Notes: generated by a model not told the origin, from the sequence alone. A DNA stretch of 64,000 nt from Croceivirga sp. (GCA_028284285.1 JANQSA010000081.1:1-64000); one strand, 5' to 3'. Positions 43,395 to 51,180 are shown, numbered from the stretch's first letter. Numbers and translations are program-made.

Positions 43395-43723
43395 TATTAT
43401 ATGTGGTATATATATTCCGCTTTTTTCACTGGCAAAATTTTGGAAAGTTGTCGGCGATGACGCTCTTCTTCATTGTACTGGGAACCGTGGTATACCGATT
43501 TTTTGAGGGCTGGAGCTGGTTGGATTCCTTTTATTTCTCGGTGATCACCTTGACCACCGTAGGCTATGGTGAACTATTTCCAACCACAGCCTTTACCAAA
43601 ATATTTACAGCGTTTTACATATTGGCCGGCCTTGGGCTTATGTTGCATTTTGTAACTGCCTTTTTTGAGTATCGAAGGGGATTGTTGGATGAGTTTTCAA
43701 GAAGGAAATCACAAATAAAATAA
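43391..43723 (+). CDS. Two-transmembrane potassium channel
   Basis: A 110-residue ion channel with two membrane segments ('LSAMTLFFIVLGTVVYRFFEG' and 'IFTAFYILAGLGLMLHFVTAFF') around a pore helix with the K+ selectivity filter 'TLTTVGYGELFP'. There is no regulatory RCK domain, so it is a minimal pore that would assemble as a tetramer. It is translationally coupled to the upstream TetR gene. Confidence 0.85.
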   Translation: MILYVVYIFRFFHWQNFGKLSAMTLFFIVLGTVVYRFFEGWSWLDSFYFSVITLTTVGYGELFPTTAFTKIFTAFYILAGLGLMLHFVTAFFEYRRGLLDEFSRRKSQIK

Positions 43724-43762
43724 TAGCACATTAACATGAATTACGTAAACAAATCTATTACT

Positions 43763-44188
43763 ATGAAAAAGTCGATTATCGTTAGCATGATGCTTTTGTG
43801 CGCATCCATTTCAATCAGCGCCCAATCCTCAAATGTCACAGTGAACATTAAAGAAATTGAGAAAAAGAAAGGGGCCATTTACGTCATGTTGTATAACAAC
43901 GCGGAGGGTTTTCCGAAAGAAAAAGACAAAGCTTACAAGATTGGAAAAGTTACGGAATATGGAGATGAGGCTTCCTATACCTTTCAAGGCATCCCCCTGG
44001 GCAGCTATGCCCTAACCTTTTTTCAGGACGAGGATGGCAATGGGGAATTGAACACCAACTTTATCGGTATCCCCAAAGAACCTGTCGGAGCGTCAAACAT
44101 GACCAGGTTTGGAAAACCCAGTTACAACAAATGTGTATTTGTTCTTGAGGAAGAAGACGTGAAGATGGAGTTGAAATTCATTATGTAA
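43763..44188 (+). CDS. DUF2141-domain secreted protein
   Basis: A 141-residue protein; the ATG at 43763 gives a clean signal peptide (MKKSIIVSMMLLCASISISAQ), nine codons inside the longest frame. The DUF2141 pattern is complete: 'NVTVNIKEIEKKKGAIYVMLYN', 'YTFQGIPLGSYALTFFQDEDGNGELNTNFIGIPKEPVGASNM' and 'FVLEEEDVKMELKF'. The family has a beta-sandwich fold and no established function. It is followed by a porin-like gene and may share its transcript. Confidence 0.85.
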   Translation: MKKSIIVSMMLLCASISISAQSSNVTVNIKEIEKKKGAIYVMLYNNAEGFPKEKDKAYKIGKVTEYGDEASYTFQGIPLGSYALTFFQDEDGNGELNTNFIGIPKEPVGASNMTRFGKPSYNKCVFVLEEEDVKMELKFIM

Positions 44189-44225
44189 GTAAAATGCAAT
44201 ACGTTAAAAATCAATAAAAAACGTT

Positions 44226-44774
44226 ATGAAAATGAAAACTAGTTTAAAAAAGATGAACGGAAAAAATGGTTGGATTGTATTTCTTTTTGTAGTTCTGATC
44301 GGTATCGAACTACAAGCACAAGAGGAGCATAAAAAATCATTTTTAGGTGTAGGTCTCAACGGTGGGGTTACCGTTGGTGATTTTGAGGATAGCTATTCAA
44401 ATAATGTAGGAGTAGATCTTATTTATCTCTACAAGCTTTCCAACCGCTTTTATATTGGAGGTAGTACAGGGTTTGCGAACTATTTTGGGCACACCCTATC
44501 GCTTGATGGTTTTGGAGAAGTAGCACTTGACGACCTGCAGTTCATACCAGTTGCGGCAAGCCTTCGCGTATCTCCGGTTAAAAATCTAATGGGTGGTGTT
44601 GACGTCGGTTATGCCTTTGGCCTGAATGATGGGAACGACGGAGGGTTTTACGCCTCCCCCAGGATTACCTATCTCATTGATGAAAAGTGGCCCGTTTTTG
44701 CCGGATACCGGCTGATAGGCTTTGAAGATGAAAACCTGGGCGCAGTGCAATTTGGAATTGGGTTTATCTTCTAA
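44226..44774 (+). CDS. Outer-membrane beta-barrel (porin-like) protein
   Basis: A 182-residue protein with a signal peptide ending 'IELQAQ'. The mature part has about eight amphipathic strands ('FLGVGLNGGVTVGDF', 'RFYIGGSTGFANYFG', 'FIPVAASLRVSP', 'MGGVDVGYAFGL') and ends in 'AVQFGIGFIF', with the terminal Phe typical of barrels. It matches the small OmpA/OmpW-like barrels of Bacteroidota. No substrate can be inferred. Confidence 0.75.
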   Translation: MKMKTSLKKMNGKNGWIVFLFVVLIGIELQAQEEHKKSFLGVGLNGGVTVGDFEDSYSNNVGVDLIYLYKLSNRFYIGGSTGFANYFGHTLSLDGFGEVALDDLQFIPVAASLRVSPVKNLMGGVDVGYAFGLNDGNDGGFYASPRITYLIDEKWPVFAGYRLIGFEDENLGAVQFGIGFIF

Positions 44775-44818
44775 AAAGAGTATAAGAATCACCCTTTTGA
44801 AGTACAAAAGGTAGTTAA

Positions 44819-45679
44819 ATGAATAGAACACTTGATCTTTTAAAACGGGGATTACCCTTGGCCTTTTTGTACTTGCCTTTTATTTCGGTTGGACAGTTTC
44901 AACAAAAGAGTGATGTTGAAGGACAATCCTTATGGCAGAAATTTCAGTACGACATAGGGAATGTCTTTAAGGGCATGGGGCATGTATATAGCCGTCCATT
45001 CCATTGGGATGGTAATGATTTGGCCACCTTTGGCAGTGTTGCCGGTGGAACCTTTCTCCTCTCCTTAGTAGATGAAAGCGCCCAGGATTTCTTTGAAGGA
45101 CATGCTGATGATGTGCCACAGGCCATAAGAGACTATGGTTGGTATTATGGGAGTCCCCAAAACAACTATATGTTAACAGGTGTCGTGTATTTAACAGGAC
45201 TGCTTACCAAAAATGAGAAACTCAGAAGAACGGGCGTACTGCTCATTTCTTCCGCTTCGGCAGCCGGCCTGTTTCAACAAGCCGGCAAATATGCCTTTGG
45301 TAGGGCAAGACCGCGAAGTGGATTGGAATACGATCACTTTAGGCCGTTTAGTTTTGATAAGGATTTTCATTCTTTTCCATCCGGGCATACCGTATTGGCC
45401 TTTACCAATGCCTATGCCATTGCAAAACAATTCAAAAGTCCCTGGATAAAAGCGGGAATTTACACCATTGGATTAGTACCGGCAGTATCCAGAATGTGGG
45501 AACGAGCGCACTGGCTTTCGGATATTGCTTTTAGTATTGCCGTTAGCATATTCACGGTCGAGGCGGTAGATAAATACCTGGATGAAAAGTACAGTGAGAA
45601 ATACAATTCAAATCAGAAGAAATTGAACTGGAACTTAAGAGTTTCGCCGAATGGGATCGGAATGGCATTGACATTCTGA
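44819..45679 (+). CDS. PAP2-family phosphatase
   Basis: A 286-residue phosphatidic-acid-phosphatase-type enzyme with a signal peptide ('PFISVGQFQQ') and the three catalytic motifs: KX6RP in 'KYAFGRARP', PSGH in 'SFPSGHTVLAF' and SRX5HX3D in 'SRMWERAHWLSD'. It likely acts in the periplasm on lipid phosphates such as undecaprenyl pyrophosphate or on lipid A phosphates. The LpxR-like deacylase 2 kb upstream gives a possible common theme of envelope lipid remodelling. A TetR gene follows after 22 bp. Confidence 0.88.
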   Translation: MNRTLDLLKRGLPLAFLYLPFISVGQFQQKSDVEGQSLWQKFQYDIGNVFKGMGHVYSRPFHWDGNDLATFGSVAGGTFLLSLVDESAQDFFEGHADDVPQAIRDYGWYYGSPQNNYMLTGVVYLTGLLTKNEKLRRTGVLLISSASAAGLFQQAGKYAFGRARPRSGLEYDHFRPFSFDKDFHSFPSGHTVLAFTNAYAIAKQFKSPWIKAGIYTIGLVPAVSRMWERAHWLSDIAFSIAVSIFTVEAVDKYLDEKYSEKYNSNQKKLNWNLRVSPNGIGMALTF

Positions 45680-45701
45680 GCAAAACATAAAAAAACCAGA
45701 G

Positions 45702-46325
45702 ATGAGTGAAAGCACTAAAAAAAGGATCCTAAATGCTGCATTGAACATTTTTGCCGAACATGGGTTTTCCGGAGCTAGAATGCAGCAAATTGCAGATGAG
45801 GCTGACATTAACAAGGCCATGTTGCACTATTATTTTCATAGCAAAACATTGCTGTTTGAAGAAATTTTCAAAATGTGCTTAGGAAAGATCAACAGGCTTT
45901 ACCTGAACTGTTTTAGGAAAAAGACCCCTTTTGAGAAGAAAATTGAGGATTTGGCCGAGGCCTATCTTCGGTATTTGCAAAACAATCCAAAAGAAGCACA
46001 ATTGATCATCAATGGAATTGCCAAGAACCCCGGCTATTTTCGAAAACATATTGTTACCGTTTTCGAGGACGAAAAGTTCTTTGAGCTGAAATCATCAATT
46101 AATTCTGAATTTGCCGGTGGAAATATAAAGGATATTTCCCCCTACCATCTGCTGATATTGATGCTCCCAATGGCCATGTATCCCGTAATTACATCGAGTT
46201 TTTTGGGGGACATCCTGGATAAGAATTCACCCTGTTTTACGCAACTTATTCAAGCACAAAAAAACCATATGATTAATGTTACCCATCTCGTTGTTTCTTC
46301 TGAATCGGTTCTTCAACACGGATAA
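45702..46325 (+). CDS. TetR/AcrR-family regulator (second)
   Basis: A 207-residue TetR-type regulator with the HTH 'ARMQQIADEADINKAMLHYYFHSKTLLFEEIF' at about residues 26-58 and a helical C-terminal domain. It is unrelated in its ligand domain to the TetR protein at 42819. It lies directly behind the PAP2 gene and may regulate it. A terminator-like hairpin follows about 170 bp downstream. Confidence 0.85.
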   Translation: MSESTKKRILNAALNIFAEHGFSGARMQQIADEADINKAMLHYYFHSKTLLFEEIFKMCLGKINRLYLNCFRKKTPFEKKIEDLAEAYLRYLQNNPKEAQLIINGIAKNPGYFRKHIVTVFEDEKFFELKSSINSEFAGGNIKDISPYHLLILMLPMAMYPVITSSFLGDILDKNSPCFTQLIQAQKNHMINVTHLVVSSESVLQHG

Positions 46326-46496
46326 AGAGACAATGTGATTCCATCGTTCTTTGGTTTTTTACTGAATTTATCTAAGTTCATAACTTAGCTCAAAGCAAAA
46401 GCAACCTGCTCAACCAGCTGTTTTTTGAAAAGTTAGCATAGCTTTTTGATAACTTATTGACTGCGGAAAGCAGTTAATTTGACCAACCAATACAAA

Positions 46497-46521
46497 ATCG
46501 CTGTAATGCAGCGATCTTTTT
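46497..46521. terminator. Intrinsic terminator, usable in both directions
   Basis: ATCGCTG and CAGCGAT form a perfect 7-bp stem with a five-base loop; TTTTT follows on the plus strand and a T-rich tract on the minus strand. Confidence 0.65.
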
Positions 46522-46767
46522 GTGCTACGATTTTGTTTTTACCAAATGAGCCGAAAGATCACGCTTCCCAGGAAAAGAATAAGGGCACAAAATTCCTAAT
46601 TCACAAACAACAAATGCAACGGGATTAACCGTTACCGGTTTAACATTACTAACCAATAGAAGAATAACTATAGAGGGCAATCGAAATTAAACGGAAGTCC
46701 TTACTGACGCTTGGTTGGCGTACGGTAAATATTAACGTTCATATTTTAGAACTAAGGATTGCATTAG
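46522..46767. other. Intergenic region before the tRNA promoter
   Basis: About 245 bp without a recognisable gene. Together with 46326-46496 it makes a non-coding stretch of about 440 bp between the TetR gene and the tRNA transcription unit. Confidence 0.5.
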
Positions 46768-46775
46768 TATATTTG
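46768..46775 (+). promoter_or_regulatory. Candidate -7 box (TATATTTG) of the tRNA-Arg transcript
   Basis: Perfect match to TAnnTTTG, 105 bp before the mature tRNA. The transcript would carry an unusually long GC-rich leader. Confidence 0.5.
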
Positions 46776-46880
46776 CACCCGCCTGCGCAGATGCTGCGTC
46801 GGGCAGACCCTCAAAAAGGTCGCGTAGCTTCCGCCTCCGCATAGCTTCGGACGGACAGGCAGCTTCGCCACTCGACACAA
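46776..46880 (+). repeat. GC-rich tRNA leader with a partial tRNA 5'-end copy
   Basis: GGTCGCGTAGCT, the first 12 bases of the tRNA, occurs again at 46818-46829, 63 bp upstream of the mature 5' end. The rest of this stretch is rich in repeated GAAGCT-type and GCCTG-type words on the minus strand and clearly more GC-rich than its surroundings. It looks like a remnant of a duplicated tRNA start or an inserted repeat. Confidence 0.5.
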
Positions 46881-46954
46881 GGTCGCGTAGCTCAGCTGGA
46901 TAGAGCATCTGCCTTCTAAGCAGACGGTCGCAGGTTCGAATCCTGCCGCGATCA
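46881..46954 (+). tRNA. tRNA-Arg, anticodon TCT
   Basis: A full 74-nt cloverleaf without encoded CCA. The acceptor stem GGTCGCG/CGCGATC has one G-U pair and discriminator A. The D stem is GCTC/GAGC, the anticodon arm TCTGC-CTTCTAA-GCAGA has TCT in the loop (reads AGA), and the T arm is GCAGG-TTCGAAT-CCTGC. The tRNA 3' end is the likely attachment site of the element that follows. Confidence 0.97.
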
Positions 46955-46962
46955 CTCCCCCG

Positions 46963-46990
46963 AAAAGCCCCGTATTCACGGGGTTTTGTT
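46963..46990 (+). terminator. Terminator of the tRNA gene
   Basis: CCCCGT/ACGGGG stem with an ATTC loop, flanked by A and T runs, 9 bp after the tRNA. Confidence 0.85.
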
Positions 46991-47098
46991 GTTTTATTGC
47001 TTTTTCCCCATGCTTAAAAAAAAGGTGAATTATTTGCAAAAAAGCGTAAAATAACGCAATTTGGCACATAAAACTATGCAAAAAACATGCAATAAATA

Positions 47099-48391
47099 AT
47101 GTCAACTTCGGCTAAAATCATCTTGGATAAACGTTCCTGGTCAAAAAAAGCGAACGGGCATCCTATTTCGGTTGAAGTAACCAATAAGACAAATCGTTTG
47201 GTTTCCCAAAAGGTTTATGCGCTAGAATCGCAATGGAATGGGTATGAAGTTACAAGCGACCATCCAAACGCCTCGGAAATAAACCGATTTCTTACTGAAC
47301 GTAGGGCAAAGTTAATAAAGGAAGTTGACTATTGTAATAAACATAAACTGGATTTAGCTGCTTCCATCAAGATTATCAAAAATGGACTGGATGATAAAGA
47401 AATTCGTATTGCTCAATTAGAAAGGGAGCTTCGTGAATTGAAGGGAGACAACCAAACCATGCTTTTTAAGTTTTGGAAGGATTTTATCAAAGAAATGGCC
47501 AAAATAGAAAAAGATACAAAAGCATTGGAGGACACTTTGATACAGTTTCAAAATTATACCTTAAACCAGGATATCCCCATAAACAATATCAACTACGAAT
47601 TTTTAAAAGACTTTTCTACATATAAACTTTCCGGGGAATGTAATCAACCAGGACTTAATCATTATTTATCTATGCTTAGAAGAGTTTATAAGGCCGCCCA
47701 ATCACGTGAGAGCCTTAAAATCAAATCGTCCAACCCCTTCACAGGCTTTATTACCAATGATAAAAGATCCAAAGTGGTAGAAATGAGCCCGGAGGAAATG
47801 TTGGCCTGGGTGAAATATGAGCCCCACCCCTTTACCACTAAAAAATCAGCAATAAGCCAAAAACGCCGCCGAGACCTTTTTGTATTTCAATTTTTAATTG
47901 GCGGCCACGATTTTGCTGATATAGCTGTACTGGAATGGAAAAACATCCGAGGGGACCGTATCCGTTTTAAAAGGTATAAAAATAGAAGTCATAAAAGTGG
48001 CGGCCCTTTGGTGGATAATCTAATTCTCCCTTTAGCAAAACAGATAATTCAATTGCATGGCACAACAGATAGGGATCGGGTATTTGCTTTCATTCCGCAT
48101 CCAAGGGATAAACGTTCATATTTTCACTTTCAAAACAACACTCGTAGGTGCTTTAGGGCTATTTCCAACCAATTAGAATTACAGGATGTAGTGAAAACCA
48201 AAAGTCCACGCTATATTTTTAAGTCCTGGGCAGATGATTTGGAATTAGATCTTAGGTCTATTAACCAGGTTCAAGGAAGATCCCAAAAAACCTTACAGGG
48301 AGTTGCTGCCGATTATGGTGCACGATTACATAACTCAAAAGCAGACCATGTAATTAATAGTGTTACTTCCAGGATTGGTGAAAAGCCCTGA
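47099..48391 (+). CDS. Divergent tyrosine recombinase/integrase
   Basis: A 430-residue protein with the layout of a Bacteroidota phage-type integrase: N-terminal arm-binding part, a SAM-like core-binding domain (about 140-230) and a C-terminal catalytic-like domain (about 255-425). Fold landmarks 'FVFQFLIGGHDFADIAVLEWKNI', 'RIRFKRYKNRSHKSGGPLV' and 'INQVQGRSQKTLQGVAADYG' are visible. The Arg I position in 'GGHDFADI' appears as Asp, the HxxR region reads 'IFKSWADDL', and the GH of the third motif is GR. The Lys and the final Tyr remain. It is the first gene after the tRNA, so an integrase role is likely despite these changes. Confidence 0.75.
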   Translation: MSTSAKIILDKRSWSKKANGHPISVEVTNKTNRLVSQKVYALESQWNGYEVTSDHPNASEINRFLTERRAKLIKEVDYCNKHKLDLAASIKIIKNGLDDKEIRIAQLERELRELKGDNQTMLFKFWKDFIKEMAKIEKDTKALEDTLIQFQNYTLNQDIPINNINYEFLKDFSTYKLSGECNQPGLNHYLSMLRRVYKAAQSRESLKIKSSNPFTGFITNDKRSKVVEMSPEEMLAWVKYEPHPFTTKKSAISQKRRRDLFVFQFLIGGHDFADIAVLEWKNIRGDRIRFKRYKNRSHKSGGPLVDNLILPLAKQIIQLHGTTDRDRVFAFIPHPRDKRSYFHFQNNTRRCFRAISNQLELQDVVKTKSPRYIFKSWADDLELDLRSINQVQGRSQKTLQGVAADYGARLHNSKADHVINSVTSRIGEKP

Positions 48392-48622
48392 AAATTGCTC
48401 ATATTGTAGGAAAAACACAACAAGTTTGTGCAAAAACCATAGAAAATATGTGGTTTTCCTATAATGAAAATATGCTCAATCTGTAGTATATTGCACTTCC
48501 CCCATTAAAAAATTTGTGGTTTTTGTTTTTGAAAACTATTTGATAAAAAGGTTGCTAACTCTATAATACACAGCACTTTTCATAAATAATTTTGGATAGT
48601 TTAATTCTAAAATTATTTAAAA
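48392..48622 (+). promoter_or_regulatory. Intergenic region with -7 box for the small lipoprotein gene
   Basis: TAATTTTG at 48587-48594 matches TAnnTTTG and is 28 bp before the ATG at 48623. The remaining 190 bp are AT-rich and hold no gene. Confidence 0.45.
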
Positions 48623-48793
48623 ATGAAAAAAGGTGTTTTTTACGCAGTAGCAGCGATTGTATTCGTAGGAGCTTTAACCACGGCCTCATGCTCAAATGAT
48701 TCTAGTAATGAAGATCAATCGCTTTATGAAAATATTGACCCTGCGGCGGATGTTGATCCCACAAAAATCAAAAAACCCGGCGGAGGTAGCTGA
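48623..48793 (+). CDS. 56-residue lipoprotein of the element
   Basis: A short gene too small for routine ORF lists. It starts MKKGVFYAVAAIVFVGALTTASC, a good lipoprotein signal with lipobox TASC, then a Ser/Asn/Asp-rich linker and a Gly-rich end (KKPGGGS). It has its own -7 box. Small lipoproteins at this position, next to integrase and repressor, often act in superinfection immunity or exclusion in temperate phages; that is inference. The next gene overlaps its 3' end in another frame. Confidence 0.6.
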   Translation: MKKGVFYAVAAIVFVGALTTASCSNDSSNEDQSLYENIDPAADVDPTKIKKPGGGS

Positions 48794-49397
48794 TTTTGTA
48801 AAAAGAAGCTTTGGTTCATTCTTGGCCCTGCTATCTGGTTTGGTCATGTATGTGGACAAATTTGTAGAGTTTTGGGGTATCCAGGTTGATTATGAGTTTA
48901 AATACTATTATGACCTGGATACTTTTTTATGGACTGTAGGTCAAACGGTAGCGATGTTACTTTTGGTATTCTCCTATTTTTTCAAACCCTATAAATGGTC
49001 TTTGTTGGCTCCATTGACAGTTTTCAGTATTCAAATCATGTATGTGTGGAGGGACGAAATGTGGGTGCAAAAGGACTACTATCTTTACTACACTGTTGCT
49101 TTCATTATCTCTTTCCTCGCACTTGTATTTTTTATACGATGGGCTATTATAATATCTACAGTTTTAGTTACCAGAGTAAGAAGTAAAAAGATAAGATCCA
49201 TTATCGGGCTAATTGACGAAATCAAAAACGTGCACTATAAGAAGGTTCTCAATAATGCGTTGAAACCGAATTTGATCGACAATGCCATAGAAGAATTTAC
49301 ACAAGAAAAGAAGGATGAAAATTTAGAACAGATTACCAGGGATTATGAGGAATTTCAGGATACCTTACGCAAAGGAACTAAAGACATTTTGGATTAG
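48750..49397 (+). CDS. Membrane protein with cytoplasmic helical tail, unknown
   Basis: Start uncertain: 48750 is the last ATG before the first membrane segment, overlapping the lipoprotein gene by 44 bp. A GGAGG at 48782-48786 is not followed by a usable start codon in this frame. The protein (215 residues from 48750) has about four membrane segments ('FGSFLALLSGLVMYVDKFV', 'FLWTVGQTVAMLLLVFSYFF', 'SLLAPLTVFSIQIMYVW', 'VAFIISFLALVFFIRWAIII') and a charged helical tail of about 65 residues. It overlaps the next gene by 53 bp. No family is recognised; an exclusion role would fit the position. Confidence 0.6.
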   Translation: MLIPQKSKNPAEVADFVKRSFGSFLALLSGLVMYVDKFVEFWGIQVDYEFKYYYDLDTFLWTVGQTVAMLLLVFSYFFKPYKWSLLAPLTVFSIQIMYVWRDEMWVQKDYYLYYTVAFIISFLALVFFIRWAIIISTVLVTRVRSKKIRSIIGLIDEIKNVHYKKVLNNALKPNLIDNAIEEFTQEKKDENLEQITRDYEEFQDTLRKGTKDILD

Positions 49398-49653
49398 ATT
49401 TTTCAAAAAACGGGAAACCCTACAAAATCAACTAGACACTATAGTTGATAAAGATTTAATGGATGAATGTTTAGCCGATGTTCAAATGGCTTTGGAAAGG
49501 GAAATAAACAAAAGGAAGGTTTTAGATACCAGAAGGGAACTTGTGGAAAATAAAGGCAAATGGGTAGATTCAATATATCTTAAATTACAGGAGGGCAAGA
49601 AGCTAAGTCGTCAGGAACAAAAAAAACTAGAAAAGTACCAGATTACCCGTTGA
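49345..49653 (+). CDS. Small coiled-coil protein, unknown
   Basis: A 102-residue, strongly charged protein predicted to be mostly helical ('RETLQNQLDTIVDKDLMDECLADVQMALEREINKRKVLDTRREL'). It starts inside the preceding membrane-protein gene and converges with the repressor gene, overlapping its end by 11 bp. No family is recognised. The tight coupling suggests a cytoplasmic partner of the membrane protein. Confidence 0.5.
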   Translation: MRNFRIPYAKELKTFWIRFFKKRETLQNQLDTIVDKDLMDECLADVQMALEREINKRKVLDTRRELVENKGKWVDSIYLKLQEGKKLSRQEQKKLEKYQITR

Positions 49654-50230
49654 CCTTTTTGTCATTAAGAATATCCAAAATCTGCTTTAATTTACTCTCT
49701 GAAATCTTTTCCCTCACATCAAGCCATAATTCGTCCTTCTCATTCTCTCCTTCCAATTTGATTTGCTTAACATACATTCCATAGATTGGATGATCTTTTA
49801 AAGACTGATGGTTTTTGGTCAAAAACCCAGTTAAGATTGCGACAGATTCTTCGCTATCTAAGGCAGATTGTAGAATAGCAAAAAGCTTTTGGTTGCTAAT
49901 TTGCTTATAAGATTCAGATGAATCCTGGACAATTGATTCTCTGGATGAACCAACATAATTTTGATTTTTTCTTCGAAAATCTTCGAACTGCTTATAAGGA
50001 TCGTCGATTTTGTATATACACAGTTCGTCCAAAGACACCTCAAAGAATTCTGAAATCTTTATTAAAACATCCAATTTTGGTATTGAAACACCCCGTACCC
50101 AACTACTAATTGTTGATTTCCCACTTGATTCACTGTCAAAGCCTAACACTTTTCCCAAATCCTTGTAGCGTTTGTTGCGATTTGAAAGCAGATATTTCAG
50201 GTTATGTGCGAAAGTGTTAGTAAATGACAT
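49643..50230 (-). CDS. CI-like helix-turn-helix repressor
   Basis: A 195-residue protein with an N-terminal XRE-type HTH (about residues 8-75: 'HNLKYLLSNRNKRYKDLGKVLG', 'GKSTISSWVRGVSIPKLDVLIKISEFFEVSLDELC') and a long C-terminal part without a LexA/CI-type Ser-Lys protease motif. Such repressors are not inactivated by RecA-driven autocleavage, so induction may use another signal. It is the only minus-strand gene in this part of the element and is divergent from the Cro-like gene, the layout of a lysogeny switch. Confidence 0.82.
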   Translation of the reverse strand: MSFTNTFAHNLKYLLSNRNKRYKDLGKVLGFDSESSGKSTISSWVRGVSIPKLDVLIKISEFFEVSLDELCIYKIDDPYKQFEDFRRKNQNYVGSSRESIVQDSSESYKQISNQKLFAILQSALDSEESVAILTGFLTKNHQSLKDHPIYGMYVKQIKLEGENEKDELWLDVREKISESKLKQILDILNDKKVNG

Positions 50231-50306
50231 ATTTAATGTACTAATACATTTATTAAGTACCGAAGTTCATTATCTTTGAACCATTGCGTTACTACAATCG
50301 TACAAA
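50231..50306. promoter_or_regulatory. Divergent control region of the element (switch operators)
   Basis: Contains the perfect inverted repeat AATGTA-CTAA-TACATT (50235-50250), a TAnnTTTG-type -7 box TATCTTTG (50271-50278) for the rightward promoter, and a second inverted repeat GTTCA-N7-TGAAC (50265-50281) that overlaps this box. These are candidate binding sites for the two HTH proteins on either side. Confidence 0.6.
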
Positions 50307-50600
50307 ATGCCAATATACAAGAAAATAGAACAGCCAAAAAACTTTGTAAAGAGCAATTTAAAGATGCTGTTTTATTCTCATGATTTGTCTTACAAAGGAT
50401 TGGCTGAAAGTTTAGGAGTAACGGAAAATGCAATTAGACATTGGACTGATTATAGTACAATGCCTCCAATTACTAACATTCAAAAGTTAGCAGTGTTTTT
50501 TGGTCTTTCATTAGATGATTTTGTGCGAATCGACCTTGAAAGCATACCGGTTCATAAATTAAGAACAATGGTATCAATTCCTTACGAAAAAGTAGCCTAA
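50307..50600 (+). CDS. Cro-like helix-turn-helix protein
   Basis: A 97-residue DNA-binding protein with an XRE-type HTH ('LLFYSHDLSYKGLAESLGVTENAIRHWTDYSTMPPITNIQKLAVFFGLSLDDFV'). It is transcribed away from the repressor and is the first gene of the rightward operon, which is the position of Cro in temperate phages. The C-terminus is short and shows no ligand domain. Its stop overlaps the next start by one base. Confidence 0.78.
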   Translation: MPIYKKIEQPKNFVKSNLKMLFYSHDLSYKGLAESLGVTENAIRHWTDYSTMPPITNIQKLAVFFGLSLDDFVRIDLESIPVHKLRTMVSIPYEKVA

Positions 50601-50854
50601 TGAACACCATACCTGTAGACATGAATGTATTTCGGAAAATGTTGGCCAACCAGCGCCAGGACATCCGAAAAGGCATTTTAACTACTGCGGAGGTTTTGGA
50701 AGTATTGGGGATCAGCTCCCGGCATTTGGATTACCGAAAAGCGAAAAAAATAACCAAACTCATACCCAGCACCATGAAAGGGAAATGGATATGGAGTAGT
50801 GTTAAGAAGGAATTCAAAGATATTCATGGGGTTAAATATGAAGATGCGATATAA
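50600..50854 (+). CDS. Small DNA-binding protein (MerR/excisionase-like HTH)
   Basis: An 84-residue basic protein. The segment 'ILTTAEVLEVLGISSRHLDYRKAKKITKLIPSTMKGKWIWSSVKKEF' has the pattern of a winged HTH of the MerR/excisionase type. With an integrase in the element, an excisionase or early regulator is a reasonable role, but the sequence alone does not settle it. It is coupled to the Cro-like gene by a 1-bp overlap. Confidence 0.55.
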   Translation: MNTIPVDMNVFRKMLANQRQDIRKGILTTAEVLEVLGISSRHLDYRKAKKITKLIPSTMKGKWIWSSVKKEFKDIHGVKYEDAI

Positions 50855-51067
50855 ATGGAGGTATCAAGAGTAGTGGAATGCAGTGTGAGAAGGGGTTTGG
50901 GGCCTCAATGGGATGAAAAACTTATTCATGTTTTTCTGGATGATGTTGAGAATTGTGTTACGGATGTTGAAATAGAGGATATGGTAATATTTGATGCAAA
51001 AGACCAATTAAAACAACTTGGTTATTCAGAAAACGCCTACTCTATCATTGAAATTCATTCAGATTGA
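50855..51067 (+). CDS. Small acidic protein, unknown
   Basis: A 70-residue acidic protein ('WDEKLIHVFLDDVENCVTDVEIEDMVIFDAKDQLKQLGY') that starts directly after the previous stop. It looks like a small alpha/beta fold. No family is recognised. The zero spacing to its neighbours argues that it is a real early gene of the element. Confidence 0.5.
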   Translation: MEVSRVVECSVRRGLGPQWDEKLIHVFLDDVENCVTDVEIEDMVIFDAKDQLKQLGYSENAYSIIEIHSD

Positions 51068-51121
51068 GTAAAAAACACCGTTTCGCCACCAATAAAAAAG
51101 CGGAGGCACCACCCCCCGCTT

Positions 51122-51139
51122 CGCCAAATATAATACACC
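51122..51139 (+). repeat. Start-proximal motif, copy 1 of 6
   Basis: CGCCAAATATAATACACC. This copy runs directly into a strong hairpin and lies 57 bp before the first usable ATG (51196) and 102 bp before the preferred one (51241). Confidence 0.6.
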
Positions 51140-51180
51140 AGACCAATATCGCCCGAACGGGCGGTTTTGGTAAGGTCTGG
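51138..51180 (+). repeat. Strong hairpin in a leader region
   Basis: CCAGACC (51138-51144) pairs perfectly with GGTCTGG (51174-51180), and inside it CGCCC (51150-51154) pairs with GGGCG (51159-51163) around a GAAC loop. No T run follows, so it is not a standard terminator. It may be an RNA element or protein-binding site. Confidence 0.55.

Noticed and set aside
46764-47105. Minus-strand ORF of 113 codons
   Set aside because: It runs across the tRNA-Arg gene, its terminator and the GC-rich leader, so it is a chance open frame.
48750-49653. Holin/spanin lysis cassette
   Set aside because: The membrane protein plus coiled-coil protein resemble such a pair only in outline, have no endolysin next to them, and lie beside the repressor and not among late genes.
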